Positions 7,953-15,938 of a DNA stretch of 64,000 nt are shown here, piece by piece; within the stretch, counting starts at the first letter, position 1; every line of letters starts with the position of its first letter. The stretch spans positions 558,001 through 622,000 of the forward strand of contig NZ_JAUFQE010000001.1 in assembly GCF_030409755.1 (NCBI RefSeq), read 5' to 3'. Both the position numbers and the translations under genes were made by a program. The stretch is from Vibrio lentus (GTDB lineage Bacteria; Pseudomonadota; Gammaproteobacteria; Enterobacterales; Vibrionaceae). A model generated the notes under the pieces. It made no database searches, was not told where the DNA came from, and saw only the letters and a list, made by a program, of their open reading frames with translations.

Positions 7953-9527
7953 TTATTGCTGGTCATAAATTGTTTCCCATTCGCTATATCTCACAGGTAA
8001 AAAATCCTTAGTTCGATATAGTTCCTTTAGAGTTTTTTGAATTAGATTTTCTAAAGAAAAAAACAAATGGGGTTCCCAAATTGATAGATTTAGTTCCTTA
8101 GCCACCGCCCAACTTTGTTCCAAGTAAGGCAAGCACAAAGGGTATAAACCAACACTTTGGTAGGCTTTCACTAACTTTAAGTGCAACATGAATTGTCCAC
8201 GACCGGAGTTATCCAACTCGAGTTTGTTTGACAGTTCAGCCACATATTTACCCAAGTCACCTAGGGCAATATCCTCCATCTCAGATAGATCATCTTCAGC
8301 TACAACAATAGTTTGAATTATTGACGACTTACCCGAAGGACAAGCGTTACCTGTAGACAACCAAGTAATCGTTGCTTCATCCGCAAATGGAATAGAATTT
8401 TTGAAAGAGAGGTTCTCAATTCCCTCAAAAGAATCGACAAATCTCTTTGTTTCTTGCTTTACAGCCAACGCAGCTTCGTCATACCCAAGGTTGTCTAACA
8501 TTGAATAAACGAAATAATGCCCAGTCAGCCAAAATGGCGCATCAGTAAGTGTTCGTTCTAGACGCTTGATCGTATCGATATCACTTTCTTGATTTGCTTT
8601 ATCTCGATATTCCGCCTGCTGGTCTGATGAAACAGCGAGGCTAAGAGGCGTTAGATTGTCTTTGTGATCAGGTAAACCATCAACGTCGGCCCATGTCAGG
8701 TGACGGTAAATCCGATATCCTAAAGGTTCAGTCGGATTTGAATGCACCATGATCTCAGACACTTTTTTTAACGTACGCTTTGATGCAGTCGGAGACGAAA
8801 AATCTGTATCAACGTCTACAGTGCTGTGTTCTCGAGGTTTATTTCGTTTCTGATTAGGCGTGGTGTGCGTCTTCGGACTGTCAGCTTCTTGGCCTTGTGG
8901 AACGATCGCTTTCTCGGACAGTGCAACAACATCAATGAGCGGTTCTGAATCAGCCTCGCTGTGTTCAACCAACGTTTCTTCATTTAGAGATGCGTTCTGC
9001 ATTAGTTGATTCAAATGACTTTTTAATTCGAAAAAGTCTACATCAGAGTCTTGAAATATCTCGTCAAACTGACGCTGGATACCTTCAGTTAGTGTGGTAC
9101 ATCGAGATAGAACTTCCCAGTCAAGGGATTCTGCAGACAATTTAGTCGCCACGAGTTTGAATTGATGATTGAGCCACTCAACAGCCCCATCTCTACCTCT
9201 TTTTCGTTTAGGGTATAACTCATGACCAAAACGACTGATTGAGTCATTGAGCAAAGATAACCCTTCCTCAAGCCCTATCACGCCTTTATCCTCTACCAAA
9301 GAACGGATTAGATAACAAAGCGCTTTAAGATCCTTACTATGCTGACTTAGCACTTCAATCGAATGAACTTTTACTATATGCCAGTCAACAGTCTCACCAA
9401 ATAATGAACCAAATTTTTTCACTTCGGCTTCCATCATTTCATAGCAAAACTCGTACCTAGCATCCTCACCAGTTGGTGAGTGTTCAGATATTGGTGCTAA
9501 TAGCGTTTCAGTATCGATCAGACTCAA
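7953..9527 (-). CDS. tssA: TssA, T6SS tail-assembly cap protein (ImpA/VasJ type)
   Basis: This 524-residue protein starts 'SLIDTETLLAPISEHSPTGE', the ImpA N-terminal (ImpA_N) signature with the conserved P-GED/E motif, followed by helical 'KDLKALCYLIRSLVEDKGV' and 'GLSLLNDSISRFGHELYP'. A low-complexity, charged linker (about residues 195-255) leads to a C-terminal helical domain of the VasJ type ('ADVDGLPDHKDNLTPL', 'LERTLTDAPFWLTGHYFVYS', then 'NSGRGQFMLHLKLVKAYQSV'). TssA recruits and caps the growing sheath and tube. The start is TTG at 9527, one base after the kinase stop, with AGAGG positioned upstream; no ATG lies near the conserved N terminus. It is co-transcribed with the kinase and tssB. 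Confidence 0.92.
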   Translation of the reverse strand: MSLIDTETLLAPISEHSPTGEDARYEFCYEMMEAEVKKFGSLFGETVDWHIVKVHSIEVLSQHSKDLKALCYLIRSLVEDKGVIGLEEGLSLLNDSISRFGHELYPKRKRGRDGAVEWLNHQFKLVATKLSAESLDWEVLSRCTTLTEGIQRQFDEIFQDSDVDFFELKSHLNQLMQNASLNEETLVEHSEADSEPLIDVVALSEKAIVPQGQEADSPKTHTTPNQKRNKPREHSTVDVDTDFSSPTASKRTLKKVSEIMVHSNPTEPLGYRIYRHLTWADVDGLPDHKDNLTPLSLAVSSDQQAEYRDKANQESDIDTIKRLERTLTDAPFWLTGHYFVYSMLDNLGYDEAALAVKQETKRFVDSFEGIENLSFKNSIPFADEATITWLSTGNACPSGKSSIIQTIVVAEDDLSEMEDIALGDLGKYVAELSNKLELDNSGRGQFMLHLKLVKAYQSVGLYPLCLPYLEQSWAVAKELNLSIWEPHLFFSLENLIQKTLKELYRTKDFLPVRYSEWETIYDQQ

Positions 9528-9528
9528 G

Positions 9529-11520
9529 TTAACCTCTGCTTTCAGAATTGTAATTTCTAATTGCTCGCTCGATTGCTATAGCACCTCGCGCTGGTTTAGA
9601 TAGTTGATGACTTTTGTCTATAGAATCACTTGCCATACTATTAAGAATTTCCGTTATTTCGCTGAATTTCTTAGGGGCATTAGTCTCTAGATCAGCTAAC
9701 GAGTCGTGAAGTTTCTGTCGACCAAATACTGACTGTTCAGTTACAGTACTGAACAAGATAAATTCGCTTCTTGCTACTTTTAGAGCTCTTACTTTAGCTT
9801 TCAATTTTGGCGTGTTACCAAAAAATGATTGCGCAGCTTCTGCCTCAAGAATTGCTTTGGTGTAATAATGCTGCTTTGCATTTTTCTCTATCGAGGCATC
9901 TATTCCGCTGAGCACTTTTCGCGGTAATACATGACTATAAAAATAGGCTCTTGACTGGTTTACTTTCCAAGCAGTTTCAATATCACTGTCTGCAACATCT
10001 GATTTCCCATCTAAGATGAGTTCGACTAAACGCTGTTCTTGATTCCCACCAAAGGCGGCAATATTTTGCGAATTGATGGTCGCCTTATTCAGACTTGCCA
10101 TCGTTTCCGTCAGCGCTTTATCTGCATAAGGAAATAGAGAGCCGTCACTGTTCAGTTTTTCTCGCAAAACAACGAGATCATGCCGGATCGACATCAGAGT
10201 TTTAGGAAGTAGATCGACCGCCCCTTCATATTCATTCAAGTCCGATTCATAGTTTTTATACAACTTAGCTAATTTGCTCTGTTGGACTTCATAAGCTTCT
10301 CGGTAAGGAGCTGTCGAGACGACATCTTTTTCCATATCTTGTAACGCGAATTCAATATCCCATGGAGACTGCGCTAAAAAAGACGCGGTTTGTGCAGGTT
10401 TAATAGTGCTCACAAGGCTACTTGAACTGCTGGTCGATTTAACAATCGATTTCCATTCAGGCTGACCTTGGTTATATAAATATGTGCCAGTGATAATTAC
10501 GACACACAGAACCAAACTCGCTTCTAAGTATCGAAGTCGACCACTTTGAATTCTGTCAATAGTTCGATGTTTGGTTAGAACGAGATCAGCATTCCGTAAA
10601 CTACTAAATAAAGGAGCACTTACATCAGCACCAAATTTTTGGGTATCGATCTTGGCTAGTTGCTGCGCAAACGAAGTTGCTGTATATCTGTGCTGTCGAG
10701 GGTTGTTGACAACCTCTTTAATTAACTTCCATACATGGTTAGGGATTAAACCTGGTCGTTTTTTTGCTTGTAATTGAGTTGTCCAAGCATCGCCAAATGC
10801 AGCACCAAGAAATAGATGCCCAGTTAATAACGCCAATGAATAGACGTCATCTTGAGGTTGAGCCACGCCAGACTTTATAAACGCAGGAGACGCATAGCTC
10901 ATGCTTGCTTCTGCGTAAGTATTAGATTCACCAACATAACGAGCAGCACCAAAATCGATCAGCTTTACATAATCGGACTCTGTAACAATAATGTTTGAAG
11001 GTTTAATATCTAAATGGCAGACACCTCTCGTGTGCATAAACTCAAGCGCACCAGACAATTGATATATCAGCCACGCAATATGATCATGCCTAAAACCTTT
11101 AGGAGTATGACGAGCCATTTTTTCAGCCAAAGATTCACCCTGAATCCACTGATACATAAAGTATGGTCTATCGAACTCTTTGCCTATTTTAATGAAATCA
11201 GCAACACTAGGATGTTGAGACATCTCAAGACGACTGGCTTCATTAATGATTAATTCATTCGCAAGTTCAGATGAACCTTCATTTAGAACCTTACAGCAAA
11301 CCTGTTTTTCAGGGTTCCCTTTCTTTGCCAGGTGATAAACAGTCGTTTTGCCATTTTTTGAAGGTAATGTATCTAACACGTCAAATTGGGAGAAAATCAC
11401 ATACTCTAGCTTGGGCTTATTTTTATTAGCCATATTCTGAGCTTGCTGATTTTTCTTTTCGATCGCTTTCACAACCAACTTATCTAGATAACCTTTGGCT
11501 GTCCCTTGCTTTTCTGACAC
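9529..11520 (-). CDS. Membrane-bound Ser/Thr protein kinase of the T6SS (PpkA-like)
   Basis: This 663-residue protein has an N-terminal Hanks-type kinase domain (about residues 38-290). Visible residues are the ATP-binding lysine in 'CCKVL' (K77), the helix-C glutamate (E94), the catalytic loop 'HLDIKPSNII' (D171) and 'DFGAAR' (189-194). The glycine-rich loop is weak. One membrane helix follows (about 331-350, 'LVLCVVIITGTYLYN'), then a roughly 310-residue helical region probably in the periplasm. T6SS kinases of the PpkA/Stk type phosphorylate Fha or TssL and control firing; no Fha or PppA phosphatase gene is in this window. The GTG start at 11520 has AAAGAG upstream. It is the first gene of the kinase-tssABCEFG operon. 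It lacks the von Willebrand domain of Pseudomonas PpkA. Confidence 0.88.
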   Translation of the reverse strand: MSEKQGTAKGYLDKLVVKAIEKKNQQAQNMANKNKPKLEYVIFSQFDVLDTLPSKNGKTTVYHLAKKGNPEKQVCCKVLNEGSSELANELIINEASRLEMSQHPSVADFIKIGKEFDRPYFMYQWIQGESLAEKMARHTPKGFRHDHIAWLIYQLSGALEFMHTRGVCHLDIKPSNIIVTESDYVKLIDFGAARYVGESNTYAEASMSYASPAFIKSGVAQPQDDVYSLALLTGHLFLGAAFGDAWTTQLQAKKRPGLIPNHVWKLIKEVVNNPRQHRYTATSFAQQLAKIDTQKFGADVSAPLFSSLRNADLVLTKHRTIDRIQSGRLRYLEASLVLCVVIITGTYLYNQGQPEWKSIVKSTSSSSSLVSTIKPAQTASFLAQSPWDIEFALQDMEKDVVSTAPYREAYEVQQSKLAKLYKNYESDLNEYEGAVDLLPKTLMSIRHDLVVLREKLNSDGSLFPYADKALTETMASLNKATINSQNIAAFGGNQEQRLVELILDGKSDVADSDIETAWKVNQSRAYFYSHVLPRKVLSGIDASIEKNAKQHYYTKAILEAEAAQSFFGNTPKLKAKVRALKVARSEFILFSTVTEQSVFGRQKLHDSLADLETNAPKKFSEITEILNSMASDSIDKSHQLSKPARGAIAIERAIRNYNSESRG

Positions 11521-11715
11521 GCTAAACTCTTTATCAAACGAAATAAATTAATGCTGGATAATAATTACTGTCCAATACCCTTTTCAATAGCAGTATTTAA
11601 AACCATCAGTAAGACTATTAATTCAGTTATTATTACTAAACAACCGAACATTACGACAAACGCTTTAACTAACTAATTTTGGTTAAAAATTAGGGTACTT
11701 ATCCACGTAGATAAC

Positions 11716-11756
11716 GAACTAAAAATACATTGTTAACTGAGTCACATTTTTAGTTC
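11716..11756. promoter_or_regulatory. 11-bp perfect inverted repeat, possible operator
   Basis: GAACTAAAAAT (11716-11726) and ATTTTTAGTTC (11746-11756) are perfect inverted repeats 19 bases apart. There is no T-run beyond the arms needed for a terminator, and the site lies about 200-240 bases upstream of the kinase start. A binding site for a regulator or a transcript hairpin are both possible. Confidence 0.5.
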
Positions 11757-11766
11757 ATTCTAATAA

Positions 11767-11783
11767 AAACGAATTGTTCGTTT
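11767..11783. promoter_or_regulatory. Palindrome AAACGAA-TTG-TTCGTTT
   Basis: A perfect 7-bp inverted repeat with a 3-base centre lies 11 bases beyond the larger inverted repeat at 11716-11756. Its size and symmetry suit a dimeric helix-turn-helix regulator. The regulator is not identified. Confidence 0.45.
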
Positions 11784-12144
11784 ATCTGAGTAATGTTCAG
11801 AAATAATATTGATTATCTCTATAATTGGAATAGGTGTTTGGGAAGTGGATTCACCAAATAGGAATTAGGAATAGTTCGATATCAAGTGAGTATGGTAAAG
11901 CACTGAAATACTGCTCACTTATCATAAAACCATCAAGCCCCGCTCCTAAGCTTGAGTTCGTCATTGGAATGTACAACGCTATATTTAATTACGATGATAA
12001 AAAATACACATCAGTTTCATTAAGGTGTTAAAAATTTAGAGATAGAGCGGTGCAGCAACTAAAGCGGCTTGATGAATAAATTGGATCTAAATAAACGCTA
12101 AGACTAACTTTGTCTACTGAATCGCCTTTCAGATAATTTTCATG

Positions 12145-12159
12145 TGATAATGATTATAA
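12145..12159. promoter_or_regulatory. Fur-box-like 7-1-7 sequence
   Basis: TGATAATGATTATAA matches the Fur 7-1-7 consensus (TGATAATnATTATCA) at all but the last two positions. It lies just beyond the stop of the ketoacyl-synthase-like gene and about 625 bases upstream of the kinase start. AT-rich sequence makes chance matches fairly likely. Confidence 0.35.
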
Positions 12160-12188
12160 TATTAACGTTTCGTATCACGGCTATGTAA

Positions 12189-13142
12189 TCAGGTCTGTTT
12201 CATACAAGTGAGTTGGAGCAACGCCCTTTCTCCTTTAACATCAAACATTAACAGGGTTACAGGGCTATTGTGCGTTACCTCTTGGATAGTGCAGGCCATT
12301 AATGCCAATGCAGAACAACTACCCAATGTGCCCCATAAATCATTAATTAACGTGGGCTGCTGTGGGTTATCAAAACATTCGGCGCGTGCACCTAACGCGA
12401 ATCCATAATCTTCAGTATGAGACCTCAGATTAGTCATATCAGAGAATACAGGCCCAAAACTCTTGATATTGCGACTCGCATTCCTGACGAGCTTCATTAC
12501 TGACCTTCGCGTTGTATTTGCAGGTTCTACTTCGAAATAACCTAACTTTGCTTTGGGTTTAAGCTTTAACGTTTGCACCAAGTTATTCCGACATAACAGT
12601 AAACCCGCCCCGCCCTCACTCGGTATTATGCCCCATGGATTAGTCGAACTCATGACATCTCCAGCTTCGATTAAGTCACTGAGATCATCAACAAGTGAAT
12701 CTACTGAGATACTCATTATTGCATCGAATTGGTTCAACTTAACCAATGATGTGGTCAAGTATGATGGTCCACTTTGTTGAACCACTTCATAACGTGATAT
12801 TGAATCACAATGCTTACATTCACTTAACCACTGACTCATCTCCACTGCAGAAATAGAGCCCGGTACATTGACGAGTAACGGAATAGGCTTTAATGATGTA
12901 GGTAACTGCTTTAAAAGAGAGTCGATCAAGCTCTCAATAAGCGCCGAACACTTGTCAAACAATGATGTACTGGAAATGTATTCAATGCTAGCGTACGTGA
13001 ACCTTTCAATCCCATCACCGGCCACTTGCTGATCGAACCTTCCCAAATCCGCTTTGGCAACTGTTGTGGCAATATCAAGATTCATGCCCGTTGGTGTCAT
13101 GGCTTCCATACCAATAACGAATCGTGCTGAATTGTTATTCAT
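12189..13142 (-). CDS. Ketoacyl-synthase-like protein of a T6SS adaptor cassette, probably inactive
   Basis: This 317-residue protein begins 'ARFVIGMEAMTPTGMNLD', like the start of beta-ketoacyl-ACP synthases. It has the thiolase-fold core block 'DAIMSISVDSLVDDLSDL' followed by 'NPWGIIPSEGGAGLLLC', equivalent to the 'GvDS' and 'GfiPGEaA' motifs. No cysteine sits where the synthase nucleophile (TACS-type motif) would be expected, and there is no clear His-His dyad, so it is likely a structural or binding protein. Similar proteins are known in T6SS gene clusters next to DUF2169 proteins. It overlaps the DUF2169 gene by 8 bases and is the last gene of the Hcp-VgrG operon. Its exact role is not known; help in effector loading is an inference from context. 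Confidence 0.72.
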   Translation of the reverse strand: MNNNSARFVIGMEAMTPTGMNLDIATTVAKADLGRFDQQVAGDGIERFTYASIEYISSTSLFDKCSALIESLIDSLLKQLPTSLKPIPLLVNVPGSISAVEMSQWLSECKHCDSISRYEVVQQSGPSYLTTSLVKLNQFDAIMSISVDSLVDDLSDLIEAGDVMSSTNPWGIIPSEGGAGLLLCRNNLVQTLKLKPKAKLGYFEVEPANTTRRSVMKLVRNASRNIKSFGPVFSDMTNLRSHTEDYGFALGARAECFDNPQQPTLINDLWGTLGSCSALALMACTIQEVTHNSPVTLLMFDVKGERALLQLTCMKQT

Positions 13143-14127
13143 TATCGGACAACTCCTGTTTTTTATGGATCTTCGTTGACACTAAAAGATGCTCCTCGCC
13201 TTGACATGGAAAGGCAGCGCTGTAACTGATTGAAAGTATGCGAGCCTCTGTATCAATGAAAACCGTAGAAATAGGCATATCTACTTGATAGTTTGCATTT
13301 TTAAATTGAGCTTCTGCTACATACATCTCTTGGGGGAAACGGAAAGAGAGTGCATCATTATGGCAAAAGCCACTCATCATCAATCGTTCACCGCCAGATA
13401 TGAAGCCTTTGCATTGTTGGTCTAGTGGCGCACTCTGATAAAAACGTTGGTCAAAGTCTACGGGATAAAGAGGTTTCCTATTCTCTAGCCAATCGTCATC
13501 AAAAGTGCCAGCATATTGCTGACGAGCCCCAAAAAATGGGGCTAACGGGCCAAATCCAGCAACCCGTGTATTCTTGGGTGTCGCACTCCAATCTTCCGTA
13601 GGATAAAAAACCGAAGGAACCTTCTGTTTCAATAGTTCCCCTTTAGTATCAGCAATACCTCCGCCGAGCCGGTTTCTTAAATCGCCTCCGATAGCACAGG
13701 AGAAATCGATCTCTTTTTCCACAAATGGGAGTGGTTTACTTAGCGTTACGCTACCTCCGTGTTCAATCCATTGCCTATCACCAAGTACCGATATGGTTTT
13801 GTCGATATGGCCATCAATCAAAAGCCGACACTCATGGTACGTAACTGCCTTTTTCGCGTAGCTTCGGGCCTTACCGAAAATCAGTACATCTGTGTTGGTT
13901 TTAACAACTGAGAACTCTTGGTCAGCTTTCATCGCGGAAAGCCCTGCTTCACCCAGATAGACAGGATCGTCATAGATCTCTGCCTCTTCTTGCTCCTTCC
14001 AAACAGAACCTACGAGTTGCCATGAACGTTTTCCAACGACAATCCACACCTCATTGCCATTATGGTCCCGTTGAAAACGGCCCTTGATTGAAAGTTCTGG
14101 ATGGTTCTCAATATCCCACAACTGCAT
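13135..14127 (-). CDS. DUF2169 domain protein, T6SS adaptor/chaperone
   Basis: This 330-residue protein matches the DUF2169 family. It opens 'MQLWDIENHPELSIKGRFQR' and 'GNEVWIVVGKRSWQL', and carries 'DVLIFGKARSYAKKAVTYHE' and 'RVAGFGPLAPFFGARQQYAG', a characteristic proline/glycine-rich block. DUF2169 proteins are encoded beside vgrG and PAAR or effector genes and act as loading chaperones for some T6SS effectors. It overlaps the upstream TIGR02270-like gene by 20 bases and the downstream gene by 8, so the set is translated as a unit. No PAAR or toxin gene follows, which is unusual for this family's setting. Confidence 0.85.
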   Translation of the reverse strand: MQLWDIENHPELSIKGRFQRDHNGNEVWIVVGKRSWQLVGSVWKEQEEAEIYDDPVYLGEAGLSAMKADQEFSVVKTNTDVLIFGKARSYAKKAVTYHECRLLIDGHIDKTISVLGDRQWIEHGGSVTLSKPLPFVEKEIDFSCAIGGDLRNRLGGGIADTKGELLKQKVPSVFYPTEDWSATPKNTRVAGFGPLAPFFGARQQYAGTFDDDWLENRKPLYPVDFDQRFYQSAPLDQQCKGFISGGERLMMSGFCHNDALSFRFPQEMYVAEAQFKNANYQVDMPISTVFIDTEARILSISYSAAFPCQGEEHLLVSTKIHKKQELSDNE

Positions 14128-15439
14128 TATTATTCCTTAGATTAAACCTTTCTGAGGCTGTTGAATTCTGGGTTAGTCGCGTGATATTCCACTCTTGTTG
14201 ATGAACTGGCATAGCCATATCCCAAGGGATGTATGAGCGAGTATGGAGGCAAACCTGACGCCAAATCCAAACCCTAAAAGCAGCACTGACTTGAGTATCG
14301 AACATGGCTTGGATACTGGTTTCTAGAGTCAAAGGTTGTCCCAATCGACCCGGTGACGCTTGTCTGTAGGCGCCAATTTCGACCCATTCTTTTAGCTTTT
14401 CGAGTATTTCGTGCCACTCAAAGTCTATCCCCAAATTTTTTGGTGTCACTGGTAAACGTTTCCCATAGACAATGTAAAGCGCTTGGATCCAATCCTCACC
14501 TTCGAACTCGTCAAGGCTTGATACTAATTCAACTATTTTCGGAACATGTTCATTCAGACCGTGTAATACAAAATCGAACGGAGCCTGTACACTACTCAGA
14601 TTAAAGCTCTCAAACTCTTTGAGCTCCAAAAGTTTGGCAAAAGTGACCACTTCAGGATCAGATACACTATCGATTGAGGTACCAAATTCCTGACGAAACC
14701 ATGTCCCTCTATCCTCTTTCGTAAGTAATCGCTCAAACAGGTTCTGACTGCTATTTGAGTTTTCAGCTAACCAGGCAACGCTTTCTGCATCATTTTGTAA
14801 CGATAAAAATAAATGTGTTTTATGCTCAGAAAACCGCTTATCTTTAAGCCAACGTTTTAGCAGACCAACTGTGACAGTTTGGCGTAACTGTAAGCACTCC
14901 AAGTAAAGCAGGGGCAGTTTACAACCACCTTCAACCATTTCGATTACCACAGAGTCGATACCTGATAATGGTGACTGAACAACTAGCAATTTTGCGGTTT
15001 GGTAATCCAAAACATCAAGTATCGATAAACCACAAAGTAGGTTTTCGTGCTCTTGTCCAATCTCAGAATTCAACATGAGCCAAGCATAAATGGTTGGTTC
15101 GCTCTGCTTTAATTGATGAATCAATCCCGGAGCCAATCGATAGAAAGACAAATAAACATTTTTTAGGTCTTCAATCTGACGCTCAGCCAGCGCCAAATAC
15201 TCCAGTTTAGCGCTTGGGTATCCCCTTTTATGTACTTGTAAGCGTTGCTTTAACAAGAAACCGAGTGTCTCCGAAGCCAGTGACAGCTTTTCATTACACA
15301 TATCCAGCCATTTGGTAGGAAGCTCGTCCAATAAAGTGAGCGTACTTTCCGCATTAGTGATGGCGAGTTCCAAACCTTCATTAGTAATCGGCTTGTTTAG
15401 TTGATCAATACCTATTTTTTGACGCATCCGTGAATCCAA
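14108..15439 (-). CDS. TIGR02270-like T6SS-associated helical-repeat protein
   Basis: This 443-residue protein is almost entirely helical and leucine-rich, consistent with HEAT-like repeats. It has no signal peptide or membrane helix. The C-terminal region 'RQASPGRLGQPLTLETSIQA', then 'FRVWIWRQVCLHTRSYIPWD' and 'VHQQEWNITRL', resembles the end of the TIGR02270 family, whose genes sit between VgrG and DUF2169 genes in T6SS clusters. The function of that family is not established. The call rests on gene order and this C-terminal pattern; the N-terminal half is not obviously similar to anything I recognise. Confidence 0.65.
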   Translation of the reverse strand: MDSRMRQKIGIDQLNKPITNEGLELAITNAESTLTLLDELPTKWLDMCNEKLSLASETLGFLLKQRLQVHKRGYPSAKLEYLALAERQIEDLKNVYLSFYRLAPGLIHQLKQSEPTIYAWLMLNSEIGQEHENLLCGLSILDVLDYQTAKLLVVQSPLSGIDSVVIEMVEGGCKLPLLYLECLQLRQTVTVGLLKRWLKDKRFSEHKTHLFLSLQNDAESVAWLAENSNSSQNLFERLLTKEDRGTWFRQEFGTSIDSVSDPEVVTFAKLLELKEFESFNLSSVQAPFDFVLHGLNEHVPKIVELVSSLDEFEGEDWIQALYIVYGKRLPVTPKNLGIDFEWHEILEKLKEWVEIGAYRQASPGRLGQPLTLETSIQAMFDTQVSAAFRVWIWRQVCLHTRSYIPWDMAMPVHQQEWNITRLTQNSTASERFNLRNNNAVVGY

Positions 15440-15452
15440 TCTAGTAACACGA

Positions 15453-15938
15453 TCAATTGATCGCGATGGTGCCGCCTTGAATTTTTTGAGCCTTCTCTGC
15501 TTGAGAAGTCACATATTTGGCTTTGGTGGTAATTCGGCCATCACGGCCGCTGTAACGAGTCTCTGTTTCGCCACTTCTCACAATTAACTCTTGTTCCGTT
15601 TCAATAACCATTTTCTTTGCTCTCAGTACAAACTCATCCGAGTCATCAACAATGGAGAAAAAGATATCTGTGACTAAAGGAAGGTTAAAGTCGTTATTAA
15701 GAAACTCGATACGACATGAAAGGTTGTTATCAATAGCAAGTTGCAACTCGGCTAATTTAAACCCTCTCCCCAACCTCGCATTAATTGGCTGCAGCAACGG
15801 GTTTCCTTCGAAATCGACGCGAACACCACTCTTAGTTTCGTTAATCGATACAATCGTTCCAAAACGCGAAAAGCAAGCCGTTGATTCGGCTTGCTGTTCG
15901 GTGATGGTTTGTATAATTGGGGTTTGTTTTTCCATCAT
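15453..15938 (-). CDS. VgrG-associated small protein (DUF6484/DUF3540-like)
   Basis: This 161-residue protein has an N-terminal beta-rich block ('FGTIVSINETKSGVRVDFEG', then 'FNLPLVTDIFF') like the DUF6484 domain of VgrG-linked proteins. A C-terminal part, 'LRAKKMVIETEQELIVRSGE' and 'TRYSGRDGRITTKAKYVTSQ', resembles DUF3540. It ends in GGTIAIN, much like the VgrG end GGNVAIN, suggesting a beta-helix tip that could stack on the VgrG spike. Its start overlaps the VgrG stop at 15938. It may connect VgrG to the adaptors encoded downstream; this is inference. Confidence 0.7.
   Translation of the reverse strand: MMEKQTPIIQTITEQQAESTACFSRFGTIVSINETKSGVRVDFEGNPLLQPINARLGRGFKLAELQLAIDNNLSCRIEFLNNDFNLPLVTDIFFSIVDDSDEFVLRAKKMVIETEQELIVRSGETETRYSGRDGRITTKAKYVTSQAEKAQKIQGGTIAIN

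Larger units (their letters stand above)
11521..12188. other. 668-bp AT-rich intergenic region upstream of the kinase-tss operon
   Basis: No convincing gene is present. The region should hold the promoter of the kinase-tss operon (minus strand) and the 3' end of the VgrG-adaptor operon. It contains an 11-bp inverted repeat (11716-11756), a palindrome (11767-11783) and a Fur-box-like sequence (12145-12159). I saw no good sigma-54 match and no clear terminator after the ketoacyl-synthase-like gene. Confidence 0.7.

Noticed and set aside
11834..12031. 65-codon plus-strand frame in the 668-base intergenic region
   Set aside because: It starts with GTG, has no good ribosome site, lies alone, and its composition looks random.
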